NCBI GenBank assembly: GCA_031268245.1
Contig: JAIRXN010000008.1
Span: forward strand, 1 to 10,044
DNA length: 10,044 bases
Direction: 5' to 3'
Source of the DNA: Treponema sp.
GTDB taxonomy: Bacteria; Spirochaetota; Spirochaetia; Treponematales; Breznakiellaceae
Shown: piece after piece, positions 1 through 6,476 of the stretch
How positions within the stretch are numbered: position 1 is the stretch's first letter
Layout: each line of letters starts with the position of its first letter
Made by a program: the position numbers and the translations under genes
The notes under the pieces: generated by a model
Database searches by the model: none
What the model was told of the DNA's origin: nothing
The model's input: only the letters and a program-made list of their open reading frames with translations

Positions 1-114
1 TCTTTCAAAACTTCAGTTTTGAAAGAGCAACCGCTTAAAAATGCATGTTTCGCAGCCGTTAGGCGAGAAACTGCAAGAGCCGATGCAAAACCAACCGGGT
101 TTTGCAAGAGGCTC
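1..114. repeat. Cluster of three consecutive intergenic hairpins
   Basis: Three inverted repeats follow one another. The first pairs 1-11 with 16-26, a perfect 11-bp stem around the loop TTCA. It may extend beyond the window edge. The second pairs 42-51 with 67-75 (TGCA, one bulged T, then GTTTC with GAAAC) and adds GC at 52-53 with GC at 63-64. The third pairs 84-92 with 98-106, a perfect 9-bp stem (TGCAAAACC) around a 5-base loop, and has an outer 5-bp stem, GAGCC 77-81 with GGCTC 110-114. The word GCAAGAG occurs at 73-79 and 104-110. No hairpin is followed by a T-run on the plus strand, so they do not look like ordinary intrinsic terminators. They resemble a REP-type palindromic intergenic element, or structured RNA at the end of an upstream transcript. 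The pairings are seen directly. The element class is inferred. Confidence 0.55.
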
Positions 115-137
115 ACTATACAAATAAAAAATTCTTG

Positions 138-165
138 TTGACAGATCCGCCTTCAATAGTATATA
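138..165 (+). promoter_or_regulatory. Sigma-70-like promoter for the dehydrogenase operon
   Basis: A perfect -35 box TTGACA lies at 138-143. A -10 box TATATA lies at 160-165 after a 16-base spacer, and a second in-phase choice, TATATA at 162-167, gives an 18-base spacer. The gene's ribosome binding site (AAGGATGG, 175-182) follows closely, so the leader would be very short. It is the best promoter match in the window. Confidence 0.65.
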
Positions 166-175
166 TACATGTATA
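164..175. promoter_or_regulatory. 12-bp perfect palindrome over the -10/start region, possible operator
   Basis: TATACATGTATA reads the same on both strands. It overlaps the -10 box and the expected transcription start of the dehydrogenase operon and stops at the ribosome binding site. A repressor bound there would block initiation, which suits an inducible carbohydrate operon. No regulator gene is present nearby, so the operator role is inferred. AT-rich promoters can also form such palindromes by chance. Confidence 0.35.
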
Positions 176-185
176 AGGATGGATT

Positions 186-1220
186 ATGAAAGCGTTGCTG
201 ATGGAAGAGTACAAAAAACTTACGTACACCGATGTTCCGGATCCGGTGATTGAGACGGGCCGGGATCTTCTGGTAAAGGTAAAGGCCGTTTCTATCTGCG
301 GTTCCGATGTCCACGGCTTTGACGGTTCCACCGGCCGGAGGAAACCGCCCATCATCATGGGTCACGAGGCGGCGGGGGAAGTTGCCGGCATAGGGAAGGA
401 CGTAAAGGACTTTAAGATCGGCGACCGGGTTACCTTCGACTCTACCATCTATTGCGGCGCGTGTTACTACTGCCGGAACGGACAGGTGAACCTCTGCGAC
501 AACCGCATGGTCCTGGGGGTTTCCTGTGACGAGTACCGGCGGCACGGGGCTTTTGCCGAATACGTAGTGGTTCCGGAACATATCTCCTGTCATCTGCCCC
601 CGAATCTGTCCTACAAGGAAGCCGCCATGACCGAACCCGCCGGAGTGGCCGCCCACGCCTTCCGGCTGAGCCCGGTGGGTCTTAACGATACGGTAGCGAT
701 AGTCGGCGCGGGGCTTATCGGCCTCCTTCTCCTGAGCGTACTAAGATCCTCGGTATCGGGCAGGATTATCGCCCTGGATACCGACGGGAACCGGCGGAAA
801 ATCGCCCTGGAAAGGGGAGCGGACGCGGTATTCGATCCTTCCGAAGAGGATTGCCGGGAAAAGATCCTGGCCTTTACCGGGGGCCGGGGGGCCGACCGGG
901 TCTTCGAGGCCGTGGGAGCTGCCGCCCCCATCCGTACCGCCATTTCCATTGTCCGCAAGGGGGGATCGGTCACCCTTATAGGCAACGTGAGCCCGGCTGT
1001 CGAGCTTCCCCTCCAAAGCGTGGTCACCCGGCAGATAAGCCTCATCGGTTCCTGCGCAATCAGCGGGGAATATCCCCTGGTACTGGACATGATCGCCCGG
1101 AAAAAAATCGACGCGGCCTCCCTGATCAGTAAGGAAGCGCCTCTTTCGGAGGGCCAGATCTGGTTCGACAAGCTCTACAACCGGGAAGACAATCTCCTCA
1201 AAGTGGTACTGATCCCCTAG
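186..1220 (+). CDS. Zinc-dependent medium-chain dehydrogenase (sorbitol/threonine/galactitol-phosphate dehydrogenase-like)
   Basis: This 344-aa cytosolic enzyme has the usual length of the zinc-dependent MDR alcohol dehydrogenase family, which oxidises a secondary alcohol to a ketone using NAD(P). Expected catalytic-zinc residues are present: Cys38 (in SICGSD), the His60-Glu61 pair (MGHE) and Glu150 (TEP). Cys90, Cys93, Cys96 and Cys104 form the structural-zinc lobe. The Rossmann fold has GAGLIG at 174-179, and Asp198 at the end of the second strand suggests NAD preference. The ending VVLIP is typical of polyol dehydrogenases. The ATG at 186 has AAGGATGG 4-11 bases upstream. It is the first gene of an operon with a Gfo/Idh/MocA oxidoreductase, which points to sugar, polyol or cyclitol use. 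The exact substrate cannot be read from the sequence. G/C-rich third positions are conspicuous here. Confidence 0.92.
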   Translation: MKALLMEEYKKLTYTDVPDPVIETGRDLLVKVKAVSICGSDVHGFDGSTGRRKPPIIMGHEAAGEVAGIGKDVKDFKIGDRVTFDSTIYCGACYYCRNGQVNLCDNRMVLGVSCDEYRRHGAFAEYVVVPEHISCHLPPNLSYKEAAMTEPAGVAAHAFRLSPVGLNDTVAIVGAGLIGLLLLSVLRSSVSGRIIALDTDGNRRKIALERGADAVFDPSEEDCREKILAFTGGRGADRVFEAVGAAAPIRTAISIVRKGGSVTLIGNVSPAVELPLQSVVTRQISLIGSCAISGEYPLVLDMIARKKIDAASLISKEAPLSEGQIWFDKLYNREDNLLKVVLIP

Positions 1221-1235
1221 TACCTTGAAAAAGGC

Positions 1236-1240
1236 GGAGG
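1236..1240 (+). promoter_or_regulatory. Ribosome binding site that places the oxidoreductase start at GTG 1252
   Basis: GGAGG lies 11 bases before GTG 1252. The upstream in-frame TTG at 1225 has no purine-rich site ahead of it, and this Shine-Dalgarno sequence would lie inside its reading frame. That favours the GTG as the real start. Confidence 0.55.
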
Positions 1241-1251
1241 TAGGTAAAATC

Positions 1252-2307
1252 GTGAAAGATAAAGTACGGATAGGTCTTTTAGGCTACGGGAAGGTCGCCA
1301 ATCTCCATGCCGAGGCATTGGAAGCGGTAAGGCGGGGGGAACTGGTGTCGGTGTGCGGCCGGAACACGGAGAGGCGGGACGCCTTTGCCGCCAAATGGAG
1401 GATCGCCTCCCGGGAAAGCGCCGCTGAGATGGTACGGAAGGACAAGGTGGACGCGGTAATCATTACCACCCCCCACCCCCGGCACAGGGACGGGGCCCTG
1501 GAAGCCCTGGCCGGGGGGGCGCATGTCCTGGTGGAAAAGCCCATGGCCCTTACCGTGGCTGAATGCGACGAGATGATCGCCGCGGCCAAAAAGACGGGCA
1601 AGATCCTCTCCCTGGTATGCCAGCGCCGCTGGTTTCCCGCCTGCGTCCGGATCAAAGAAGCTATCGATGCTGGAAAGCTGGGTAAGCCCATCCTGGCCCA
1701 GTTGACTATCCTGGGCTGGCGGGACAAAGCCTACTACGACAGCGATCCCTGGCGGGGCAAGTGGGACAGCGAAGGGGGAGGGATCCTGATCAACCAGGCG
1801 CCCCACCAGATAGACCTGCTCCAGTGGTACATGGGCCCCTTTGAGGAGATCCAAGGCTTCTGGGATAACTTTAACCACCCCTACATTGAAGTAGAGGACA
1901 GCGCCGTGGCGGCCATCCGCTTTAAGAACGGCGGCCTGGGTTCGGTACTGGTAAGCAATTCCCAAAAACCGGGGATCTACGCCAAGGTGCATATCCACGG
2001 CAGTTCCGCCTGGTCCGCCGGGGTACAGACCGACGGGGGCGCCATGTTTATCGCCGGAATGAGTTCCATCACGGAGCCTCCCCTGAACGACCTCTGGACC
2101 ATCGAAGGGGAAAAGGACCTGTTGGACAAATTTCGGGCTGAAGACGAAGCCTTCTTTAAGACTATCAACGCCACGGTGTATTTCTTCAGCCTCCAGCTTG
2201 AGGATTTCTGCGGCGCCATCCAGGACGGCCGCCCGCCTGCCTCCAGCGGGGAAGAAGGCCGGGAGACGGTAAAGTTCATAGAGACTCTGCTGCACCCCGA
2301 GAAATAA
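1252..2307 (+). CDS. Gfo/Idh/MocA family NAD(P)-dependent oxidoreductase
   Basis: This 351-aa protein belongs to the glucose-fructose oxidoreductase / inositol dehydrogenase / MocA family, which oxidises hydroxyls of sugars, cyclitols or their derivatives with NAD(P). After a short basic lead comes the Rossmann motif GLLGYGKVA (residues 8-16), then the family signature EKPMA, with EKP at about 95-97. Further on, the C-terminal catalytic domain has the GGG...NQAPHQIDL segment, with His185 and Asp188 at the positions usual for substrate handling. I chose GTG 1252 over in-frame TTG 1225 because GGAGG precedes it and because family members start just before the Rossmann strand. The TTG start would give 360 aa. 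It follows the dehydrogenase by 31 bases and is surely co-transcribed, probably for consecutive oxidation steps. The substrate is unknown. No transporter or kinase accompanies the pair within the window. Confidence 0.9.
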   Translation: MKDKVRIGLLGYGKVANLHAEALEAVRRGELVSVCGRNTERRDAFAAKWRIASRESAAEMVRKDKVDAVIITTPHPRHRDGALEALAGGAHVLVEKPMALTVAECDEMIAAAKKTGKILSLVCQRRWFPACVRIKEAIDAGKLGKPILAQLTILGWRDKAYYDSDPWRGKWDSEGGGILINQAPHQIDLLQWYMGPFEEIQGFWDNFNHPYIEVEDSAVAAIRFKNGGLGSVLVSNSQKPGIYAKVHIHGSSAWSAGVQTDGGAMFIAGMSSITEPPLNDLWTIEGEKDLLDKFRAEDEAFFKTINATVYFFSLQLEDFCGAIQDGRPPASSGEEGRETVKFIETLLHPEK

Positions 2308-2330
2308 GATCAGCCTTAACGAAATTGCTT

Positions 2331-2357
2331 TTTACCGGTTTCTATTTACCGGTTTTT
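2331..2357 (+). terminator. Tandem TTTACCGGTTT repeat, weak hairpin with T-run
   Basis: TTTACCGGTTT occurs at 2331-2341 and again at 2345-2355, a 14-base period. Its core ACCGGT is self-complementary, so the two copies (2334-2339 and 2348-2353) can also pair as a 6-bp stem with an 8-base loop, followed by TTTTT. It may be a weak terminator for the oxidoreductase operon. A pair of half-turn-spaced binding sites just upstream of the next promoter is the alternative. Confidence 0.35.
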
Positions 2358-2361
2358 ATAG

Positions 2362-2367
2362 TATACT
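2362..2367 (+). promoter_or_regulatory. -10 box TATACT of a probably leaderless glycosyltransferase gene
   Basis: TATACT lies only seven bases before the ATG at 2375, which is where transcription would be expected to begin. No Shine-Dalgarno sequence exists between them (the bases are TTGTTTT). The -35 region 17 bases upstream (TTTCTA, 2339-2344) is poor, so an activator or another promoter could also be involved. Confidence 0.45.
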
Positions 2368-2374
2368 TTGTTTT

Positions 2375-3616
2375 ATGAATATTGTCATGTTTACCGATGC
2401 ATACTGGCCCCGGGTGAATGGTATTTCTGTTTCAGTGGAATCGTTTTCCCGGGCCCTTATTCGTTTGGGGCACCGGGTGATGATAATCTGCTCAGTTTAT
2501 CCGGAATCCCTGTTGGAAGAGTTCAAGTTTTTTACCGGCGAGGTGGAAGATAACGGTCCCCAGGAACCCATTATACTCAGGGCGCCTTCCATGCCCCTGC
2601 CTTTGCCGATTTCCAAAGAAGACCGGCTTGCCAAAACTTCAGGCTGGTTCTGGGTCGCAAAACACATCGAAACCTTTAATCCCGACATTGTTCATATCCA
2701 CACGGAATTTGTAATTGCGCAATTCGGCTTTTCTTATGCCAAACTTCACTATCTTCCGGCAGTCTACACCTTTCATACCATGTGGGAGGATTACATTCTC
2801 TCCTATTTCCCGATGGTGCCGGGTTTTCTGCTGCGGTACATTGCCCGCCGGATTCTTAAAAGCGCGCTGCGCCATGCGGATCTTGTCATCGTGCCCACTC
2901 CCCAGATACGGGAAGTAGTAAATCGTTACCGGGTACGCAAAGAAACGGTGATGCTTCCTACGGGTATAGATCCCAGGCAGTTTGATCACAGCAGGGAAGA
3001 TATCGAAGCCTTTCGGAGAAAACTCCAGGAGCAGTTCCACGGTCTCAAGGGCAAGCGCATCCTCCTCTTTGCGGGCCGGGTAGCCCAGGAAAAGAATATT
3101 TCATTTTTGCTGAAACTGCTCCCCTCCATACGGGAAGAGCATCCCGACACGGTGCTGCTCATTGTGGGAAACGGTCCGGATCTTGATTCTTTCAAAAAAG
3201 AAGCGGAAGAGCTGGGATTGACTGACTGCTGCTTCTTCCCCGGATACCTCAGGCGGGAGGAGCTTTCCCTTGCCTATGCCGTCTCCGATATTTTTGTGTT
3301 TCCTTCAACAACCGAAACCCAGGGACTTGTGACCATTGAGGCAATGTTTTCAGGCTTGCCGGTTGTGGCTATCGGCGAGATGGGAACCATTCAGGTGATG
3401 AACGGGGACAACGGCGGCTTTATGGTAAAGAATGATCCTGAGGAGTTCAAGAAAAAGGTCTGCATGCTTTTGAGCGACAGGGAACTCTATGAACAGAAGG
3501 TTCTTGATGCCAGAGCCCATGCCAAGTTCTGGACTATTGATAATATGACAGAAAGACTGCAGGGTATCTACGAAAAAATCCTTGATACGTGGCCGGGTAA
3601 GAAGAGCGGCAGTTAG
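2375..3616 (+). CDS. GT4-family glycosyltransferase, probable membrane glycolipid synthase
   Basis: This 413-aa GT-B glycosyltransferase belongs to family GT4 (group 1). The acceptor-side domain opens with MFTDAYWPRVNGISVSV, followed by HIHTEF (about 107-112) and YTFHTMWEDY (131-140). The donor-side domain has LPTGID (194-199), FAGRVAQEKN (232-241) with Arg235 and Lys240 expected to contact the nucleotide-sugar phosphates, and the retaining E-x7-E motif Glu314/Glu322. The pattern resembles diacylglycerol glucosyltransferases that make monoglucosyl-diacylglycerol at the inner face of the membrane, as known in Acholeplasma and Borrelia. Membrane-anchor glycan transferases of the PimB type are the alternative. 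No membrane helix is obvious, so association is probably peripheral. The ATG is fixed by the family N-terminus yet lacks a Shine-Dalgarno site. The helicase gene follows with no gap. Confidence 0.88.
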   Translation: MNIVMFTDAYWPRVNGISVSVESFSRALIRLGHRVMIICSVYPESLLEEFKFFTGEVEDNGPQEPIILRAPSMPLPLPISKEDRLAKTSGWFWVAKHIETFNPDIVHIHTEFVIAQFGFSYAKLHYLPAVYTFHTMWEDYILSYFPMVPGFLLRYIARRILKSALRHADLVIVPTPQIREVVNRYRVRKETVMLPTGIDPRQFDHSREDIEAFRRKLQEQFHGLKGKRILLFAGRVAQEKNISFLLKLLPSIREEHPDTVLLIVGNGPDLDSFKKEAEELGLTDCCFFPGYLRREELSLAYAVSDIFVFPSTTETQGLVTIEAMFSGLPVVAIGEMGTIQVMNGDNGGFMVKNDPEEFKKKVCMLLSDRELYEQKVLDARAHAKFWTIDNMTERLQGIYEKILDTWPGKKSGS

Positions 3617-4861
3617 GTGCCAAACGTAAAAACCGAATCGGACATGAAACGGAGTTTAATGCAGTCTCCGGATGATTTTGTCTCTCTGGGAATTGAAGCC
3701 GGTCTTGCGGAGCGGCTGCCGGAACGGGGCATAAAAAAACCTTCGGAAATTCAAAGACAGGTTATACCCCTGATCCTTGAAGGGAAGGATCTGTTCTTCA
3801 GCTCGGCGACGGGGACGGGGAAAACCTTTGCCTACCTTTTGCCCATACTGCAGAGGCTGAACGGAAGCGGGCCTTCGGCGCTGCTCCTTGCCCCTACATA
3901 CGAACTGTGCGCCCAGATAAAAAACGAAACGGATTTCCTGCTGAAAACAAATTCCGTTTCCCGTTCCGTGCATTCAAGCCTCCTCTTAATCGGCAGCGGA
4001 AACATCTCCCGGCAGATTGACAGCCTGAAAAAAAATAAGCCCGCGGTAATTGCGGGAAATCCGGGAAGGGTACTGCTGCTTGTAAAAATGAAGAAACTTT
4101 CGTTGAAGGCCCTTTCTTTTCTTGTGCTTGATGAAGCCGACAGGCTTGTCTCGGACGAAAGCCTCGCAGAAACCCGTGAACTTTTGGAACTGATTGGCAG
4201 GGAAACGGGAGCCCCGCCGCTTGCCGACAGACCCGGGACCCGGCCTGTGTATATTTCCTGCTCGGCAACCATAACGGACAAATGCCGTCAGAGGCTTCTG
4301 CCTTTTTTCAGGCCGGATCATGCCGTAGTATCCCTGTCAAACGAAGACGTGCTCCGGGAACGGATAGAACATTGGGCCTTCTTTGCGGAGCGCAGGCATA
4401 AAATTTCAAGCCTCCGTTCCTTTCTGGCGGCGGTAAAGCCGGGGAAGGCTCTTGTGTTTTCAGGCGGCGCAGGACAGCCGGGTAATGTTGTCTCCCAGCT
4501 CCAGTATCATCATATCAATGCCCTGCCCCTGTTCGCCGGCATGGACAAGAAGTCCAGGAAAACCGCCATAGACGGTTTCCGCAGCGGGAAAGTAGACGTG
4601 CTGGTGTCAAGCGATCTCGCCTGCCGCGGCCTCGACATAAACGGCGTCACTCATATAATCGCCCTTGACTGCCCCGGAGAAGATCTGGTCTACATACACC
4701 GTGCGGGAAGAACGGCCCGCGCGGGAAGGCGGGGGGTAATGGTTACTATAGGAGACGAACAGGAGATGAAGGCCCTCGCGCGGCTCGAAAAACGCCTTGG
4801 TATTAGGGTGGAGCCGAAGATCCTGTTTCGGGGAAAAATCGCGGCGGCCGGCAGCACATGA
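3617..4861 (+). CDS. DEAD-box ATP-dependent RNA helicase
   Basis: This helicase (414 aa from GTG 3617) has both RecA-like domains of the DEAD-box family, which unwinds or remodels RNA during ribosome assembly or mRNA decay. Visible motifs in order are the Q motif with Phe21 and Gln46 (KPSEIQ), motif I ATGTGKT (64-70), Ia APTYEL (92-97, with Tyr where Arg is usual), Ib NPGR (148-151), II DEAD (172-175), III SAT (216-218), V SSDLACRGLDI (331-341) and VI HRAGRTARAG (361-370). It ends soon after the core, so it lacks the basic or RNA-binding tails of DbpA or DeaD. The GTG directly abuts the TAG stop of the glycosyltransferase, with GAAGAG about ten bases upstream. ATG 3644, or ATG 3659 with GGAG at 3651-3654, are alternative starts that still keep the Q motif. 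Confidence 0.92.
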   Translation: MPNVKTESDMKRSLMQSPDDFVSLGIEAGLAERLPERGIKKPSEIQRQVIPLILEGKDLFFSSATGTGKTFAYLLPILQRLNGSGPSALLLAPTYELCAQIKNETDFLLKTNSVSRSVHSSLLLIGSGNISRQIDSLKKNKPAVIAGNPGRVLLLVKMKKLSLKALSFLVLDEADRLVSDESLAETRELLELIGRETGAPPLADRPGTRPVYISCSATITDKCRQRLLPFFRPDHAVVSLSNEDVLRERIEHWAFFAERRHKISSLRSFLAAVKPGKALVFSGGAGQPGNVVSQLQYHHINALPLFAGMDKKSRKTAIDGFRSGKVDVLVSSDLACRGLDINGVTHIIALDCPGEDLVYIHRAGRTARAGRRGVMVTIGDEQEMKALARLEKRLGIRVEPKILFRGKIAAAGST

Positions 4862-4885
4862 AAAATTCTGCGGCGAGGTTGCCGC
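4861..4885 (-). terminator. Possible minus-strand intrinsic terminator
   Basis: On the minus strand, GCGGC-(6-base loop)-GCCGC (4885-4881 with 4874-4870) is followed after four bases by TTTTT (complement of 4865-4861). It could stop transcription arriving from the CNNM/CorC gene about 240 bases upstream. The stem is only 5 bp and is separated from the T-run, so it would be weak. Confidence 0.3.
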
Positions 4886-4936
4886 CGGATCTATAAAGAG
4901 GTAAAAAATTGATAATTTCTATATTTGATAACCTAT

Positions 4937-5051
4937 AAAGGAGAAGCGCCAGGTACACAACATCATGGGGAATGTGCCGCCGCAAAACATTGTCGCCATG
5001 TTCGACGAGGCGTACAAGAATAGTTTTTACTCCGGACCTGTACAGAAATAG
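4937..5051 (+). pseudogene. Short coding-like scrap of 28 codons after an orphan ribosome binding site
   Basis: A strong AAAGGAG (4937-4943) stands in this gap, but no start codon lies 5-13 bases after it. The first in-frame ATG (4965) is 21 bases away and opens only 28 codons: MGNVPPQNIVAMFDEAYKN, then nine more residues to TAG at 5049-5051. The residues look protein-like, but the frame is open upstream only to a TAA at 4929-4931. A weak TTGATA (4909-4914) and TATAAA (4934-4939) lie upstream. This may be the decayed 5' end of a lost gene, or a tiny real gene with poor spacing. I do not recognise the peptide. Confidence 0.2.
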
Positions 5052-5056
5052 CATAG

Positions 5057-5121
5057 CCGGACAACTCTCAAAGCCCCAAAGTGTTCCGGCCTATCCGGTG
5101 AACCGTGAATATCCGGACACT
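5057..5121. repeat. Alternating CCGGACA/TGTTCCGG inverted repeats beside the CorC stop
   Basis: CCGGACA occurs directly repeated at 5057-5063 and 5113-5119. Between them, AGTGTTCCGG (5080-5089) can pair with either copy, with one bulged base each time. The longer pairing is 5080-5089 with 5113-5121. It starts two bases past the stop codon of the minus-strand CNNM/CorC gene, so the hairpin may end that transcript or protect its 3' end. No clean T-run follows. The mutually exclusive pairing is seen, and any function is inferred. Confidence 0.35.
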
Positions 5122-5123
5122 GT

Positions 5124-6476
5124 TTAGCGGGCAGTCCCGGCGGAAGGTATGATGAGTACTTTTTCTATTCTGTTGCCGTCCATGGAGAGGATGCGGAAGG
5201 TGTAGGAACCGTATTCAAAGATATCATTTGTCTTCGGGACTTCTCCTGTCAGGGAGAGGATGAAGCCTGCCAGGGTATGGTATTCCGGGTTTGGGCCCTG
5301 ATTACTGGAATTGAGACTTTCAAGCGACAGGGCCTGTGCTATATCATCGATGCTGATACTGCCGGAAGCAGTAAAACTGCCGTCCTTTTCCCGGTTGAGT
5401 TCTTCCCCTTCACCGGCCTCCGCGGAAAGCTGGCCTATAATCTCTTCTACCAGACCCTGTACCGGCAGTATCCCCGCAAAGCCTGAATATTCATCCATTA
5501 CAAAGAGGTGGTCTGTTTCGCCCTTTTTGAAGGCTTCAAAGGCTTTGAGGGCGCTCATGGTTTCCGGCACGAACTGGGGCTGTTTCAATATACTTCTCAG
5601 TCCTCCCGAAAAACCGGAGAGCAGGGCCTTGAGTATGTCTTCGCGGAAGACCATGCCTACAATTTCGTCCAGAGCTTCCTTTGCCACAGGGAAACAGTTC
5701 TGGTTGTTTTTCTTGAGGGCAAGGCTGCGGATCTCTTCAACCCCTGCGTTTATTTCGATCCAGTCGATCTCGGAACGGTGAGTCATGAAGGCTCGTACAG
5801 GCCGATCTCCCAGATAGAAAACCCCTTCCACCATGTCCCGTTCCCGGCTTTCCACAACGCCGGATTTTTCACCTTCCCTCAGGGCAACGCGCAGTTCCTC
5901 TTCCGTAACGGCGGAAGTTTTTTCGTCAAGGCCGAAGGCATTACGGATCAGCGTCTTGAGTCTGAGGGAGAGAAGGCTGAAAGGCCGCAGAATCGCCGCC
6001 AGAACTTTAACGAGGGGGAGCACGGCGGCCGATATTTTTTCCGGCGCCGAAAGGGCGATCATTTTGGGGAGCATGTCCCCCAGGAGCACTGCCGCAGCGG
6101 TGATGCACAGGGTAATCGCGGCGGGCCCGAGGATACCGGCATAGGGAGCGATGCTTTCGATGTTTTTAAGGGATGCGCTAAGGTACCGCGCGGGCCCAAA
6201 ACCTCCGGCCGCACCGGCAAGGATCTCCAGAAAGATGATCCATATACGCAGGCCCGCAAGAAATACCGGCGGATTTTCCGCCGTTTCCAGAACCTGCCGG
6301 TACTTCCGGTTTCCATTTTCCGCCAGGGTACGAAGGTAGGTTTTCCGTGAACAGGTAAAAGCGGTTTCCGCCAGGGTGAAAAAGGCTTTGATAAGAATTA
6401 CGGCCAGTATAAAGAGGATACGGGAGGAGATGTATTCGGCTCCGGCGATTCCGGAATTAAGCCAGGGATCCTCCAT
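5124..6476 (-). CDS. CNNM/CorC (HlyC) family membrane protein with CBS pair
   Basis: This 450-aa protein has the full architecture of the CorC/HlyC family. An N-terminal CNNM (DUF21) membrane domain has helices near 18-38, 71-93 and 113-135, the family segment FFTLAETAF (32-40) and LGDMLPK (132-138, matching the usual GE-x-PK). A linker EEELRVALREGEKSGVV (192-208) leads to a CBS pair at about 226-350, including VGMVFREDIL and DEYSGFAGILPVQGLVEEIIG. The CorC_HlyC transporter-associated domain ends with YHTLAGF...FEYGSY...MDGNRIEKV. Relatives act in magnesium or cobalt efflux and resistance; the old name haemolysin is misleading. Its ATG follows immediately after the TAA of the HD-GYP-family gene upstream, so the two are co-transcribed and probably translationally coupled. 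The transported ion is not shown by the sequence. Confidence 0.92.
   Translation of the reverse strand: MEDPWLNSGIAGAEYISSRILFILAVILIKAFFTLAETAFTCSRKTYLRTLAENGNRKYRQVLETAENPPVFLAGLRIWIIFLEILAGAAGGFGPARYLSASLKNIESIAPYAGILGPAAITLCITAAAVLLGDMLPKMIALSAPEKISAAVLPLVKVLAAILRPFSLLSLRLKTLIRNAFGLDEKTSAVTEEELRVALREGEKSGVVESRERDMVEGVFYLGDRPVRAFMTHRSEIDWIEINAGVEEIRSLALKKNNQNCFPVAKEALDEIVGMVFREDILKALLSGFSGGLRSILKQPQFVPETMSALKAFEAFKKGETDHLFVMDEYSGFAGILPVQGLVEEIIGQLSAEAGEGEELNREKDGSFTASGSISIDDIAQALSLESLNSSNQGPNPEYHTLAGFILSLTGEVPKTNDIFEYGSYTFRILSMDGNRIEKVLIIPSAGTAR

Noticed and set aside
1..26. First hairpin as an intrinsic terminator of an upstream gene
   Set aside because: The stem is excellent, but no T-run follows on the plus strand (GCAACCGC), and the sequence upstream is not visible.
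1279..2295. Long open frame of 338 codons on the minus strand opposite the oxidoreductase
   Set aside because: It lies entirely antisense to a clear family gene and is rich in Gly, Pro and Arg without recognisable motifs. High GC removes stop codons and creates such frames.
4803..5054. Minus-strand frame of 83 codons across the helicase 3' end and the gap
   Set aside because: It has no ribosome binding site, overlaps the helicase gene antisense, and shows no recognisable motif.
4972..5127. Plus-strand frame of 51 codons in the convergent gap (starting MCRRKTLSPC)
   Set aside because: It has no ribosome binding site, an unnatural composition, and it overlaps the inverted repeats and the end of the CorC gene.
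5508..6350. Plus-strand open frame of 280 codons opposite the CNNM/CorC gene
   Set aside because: It shows no domain and has a composition typical of antisense translation, while the minus strand encodes a complete CBS-domain protein.
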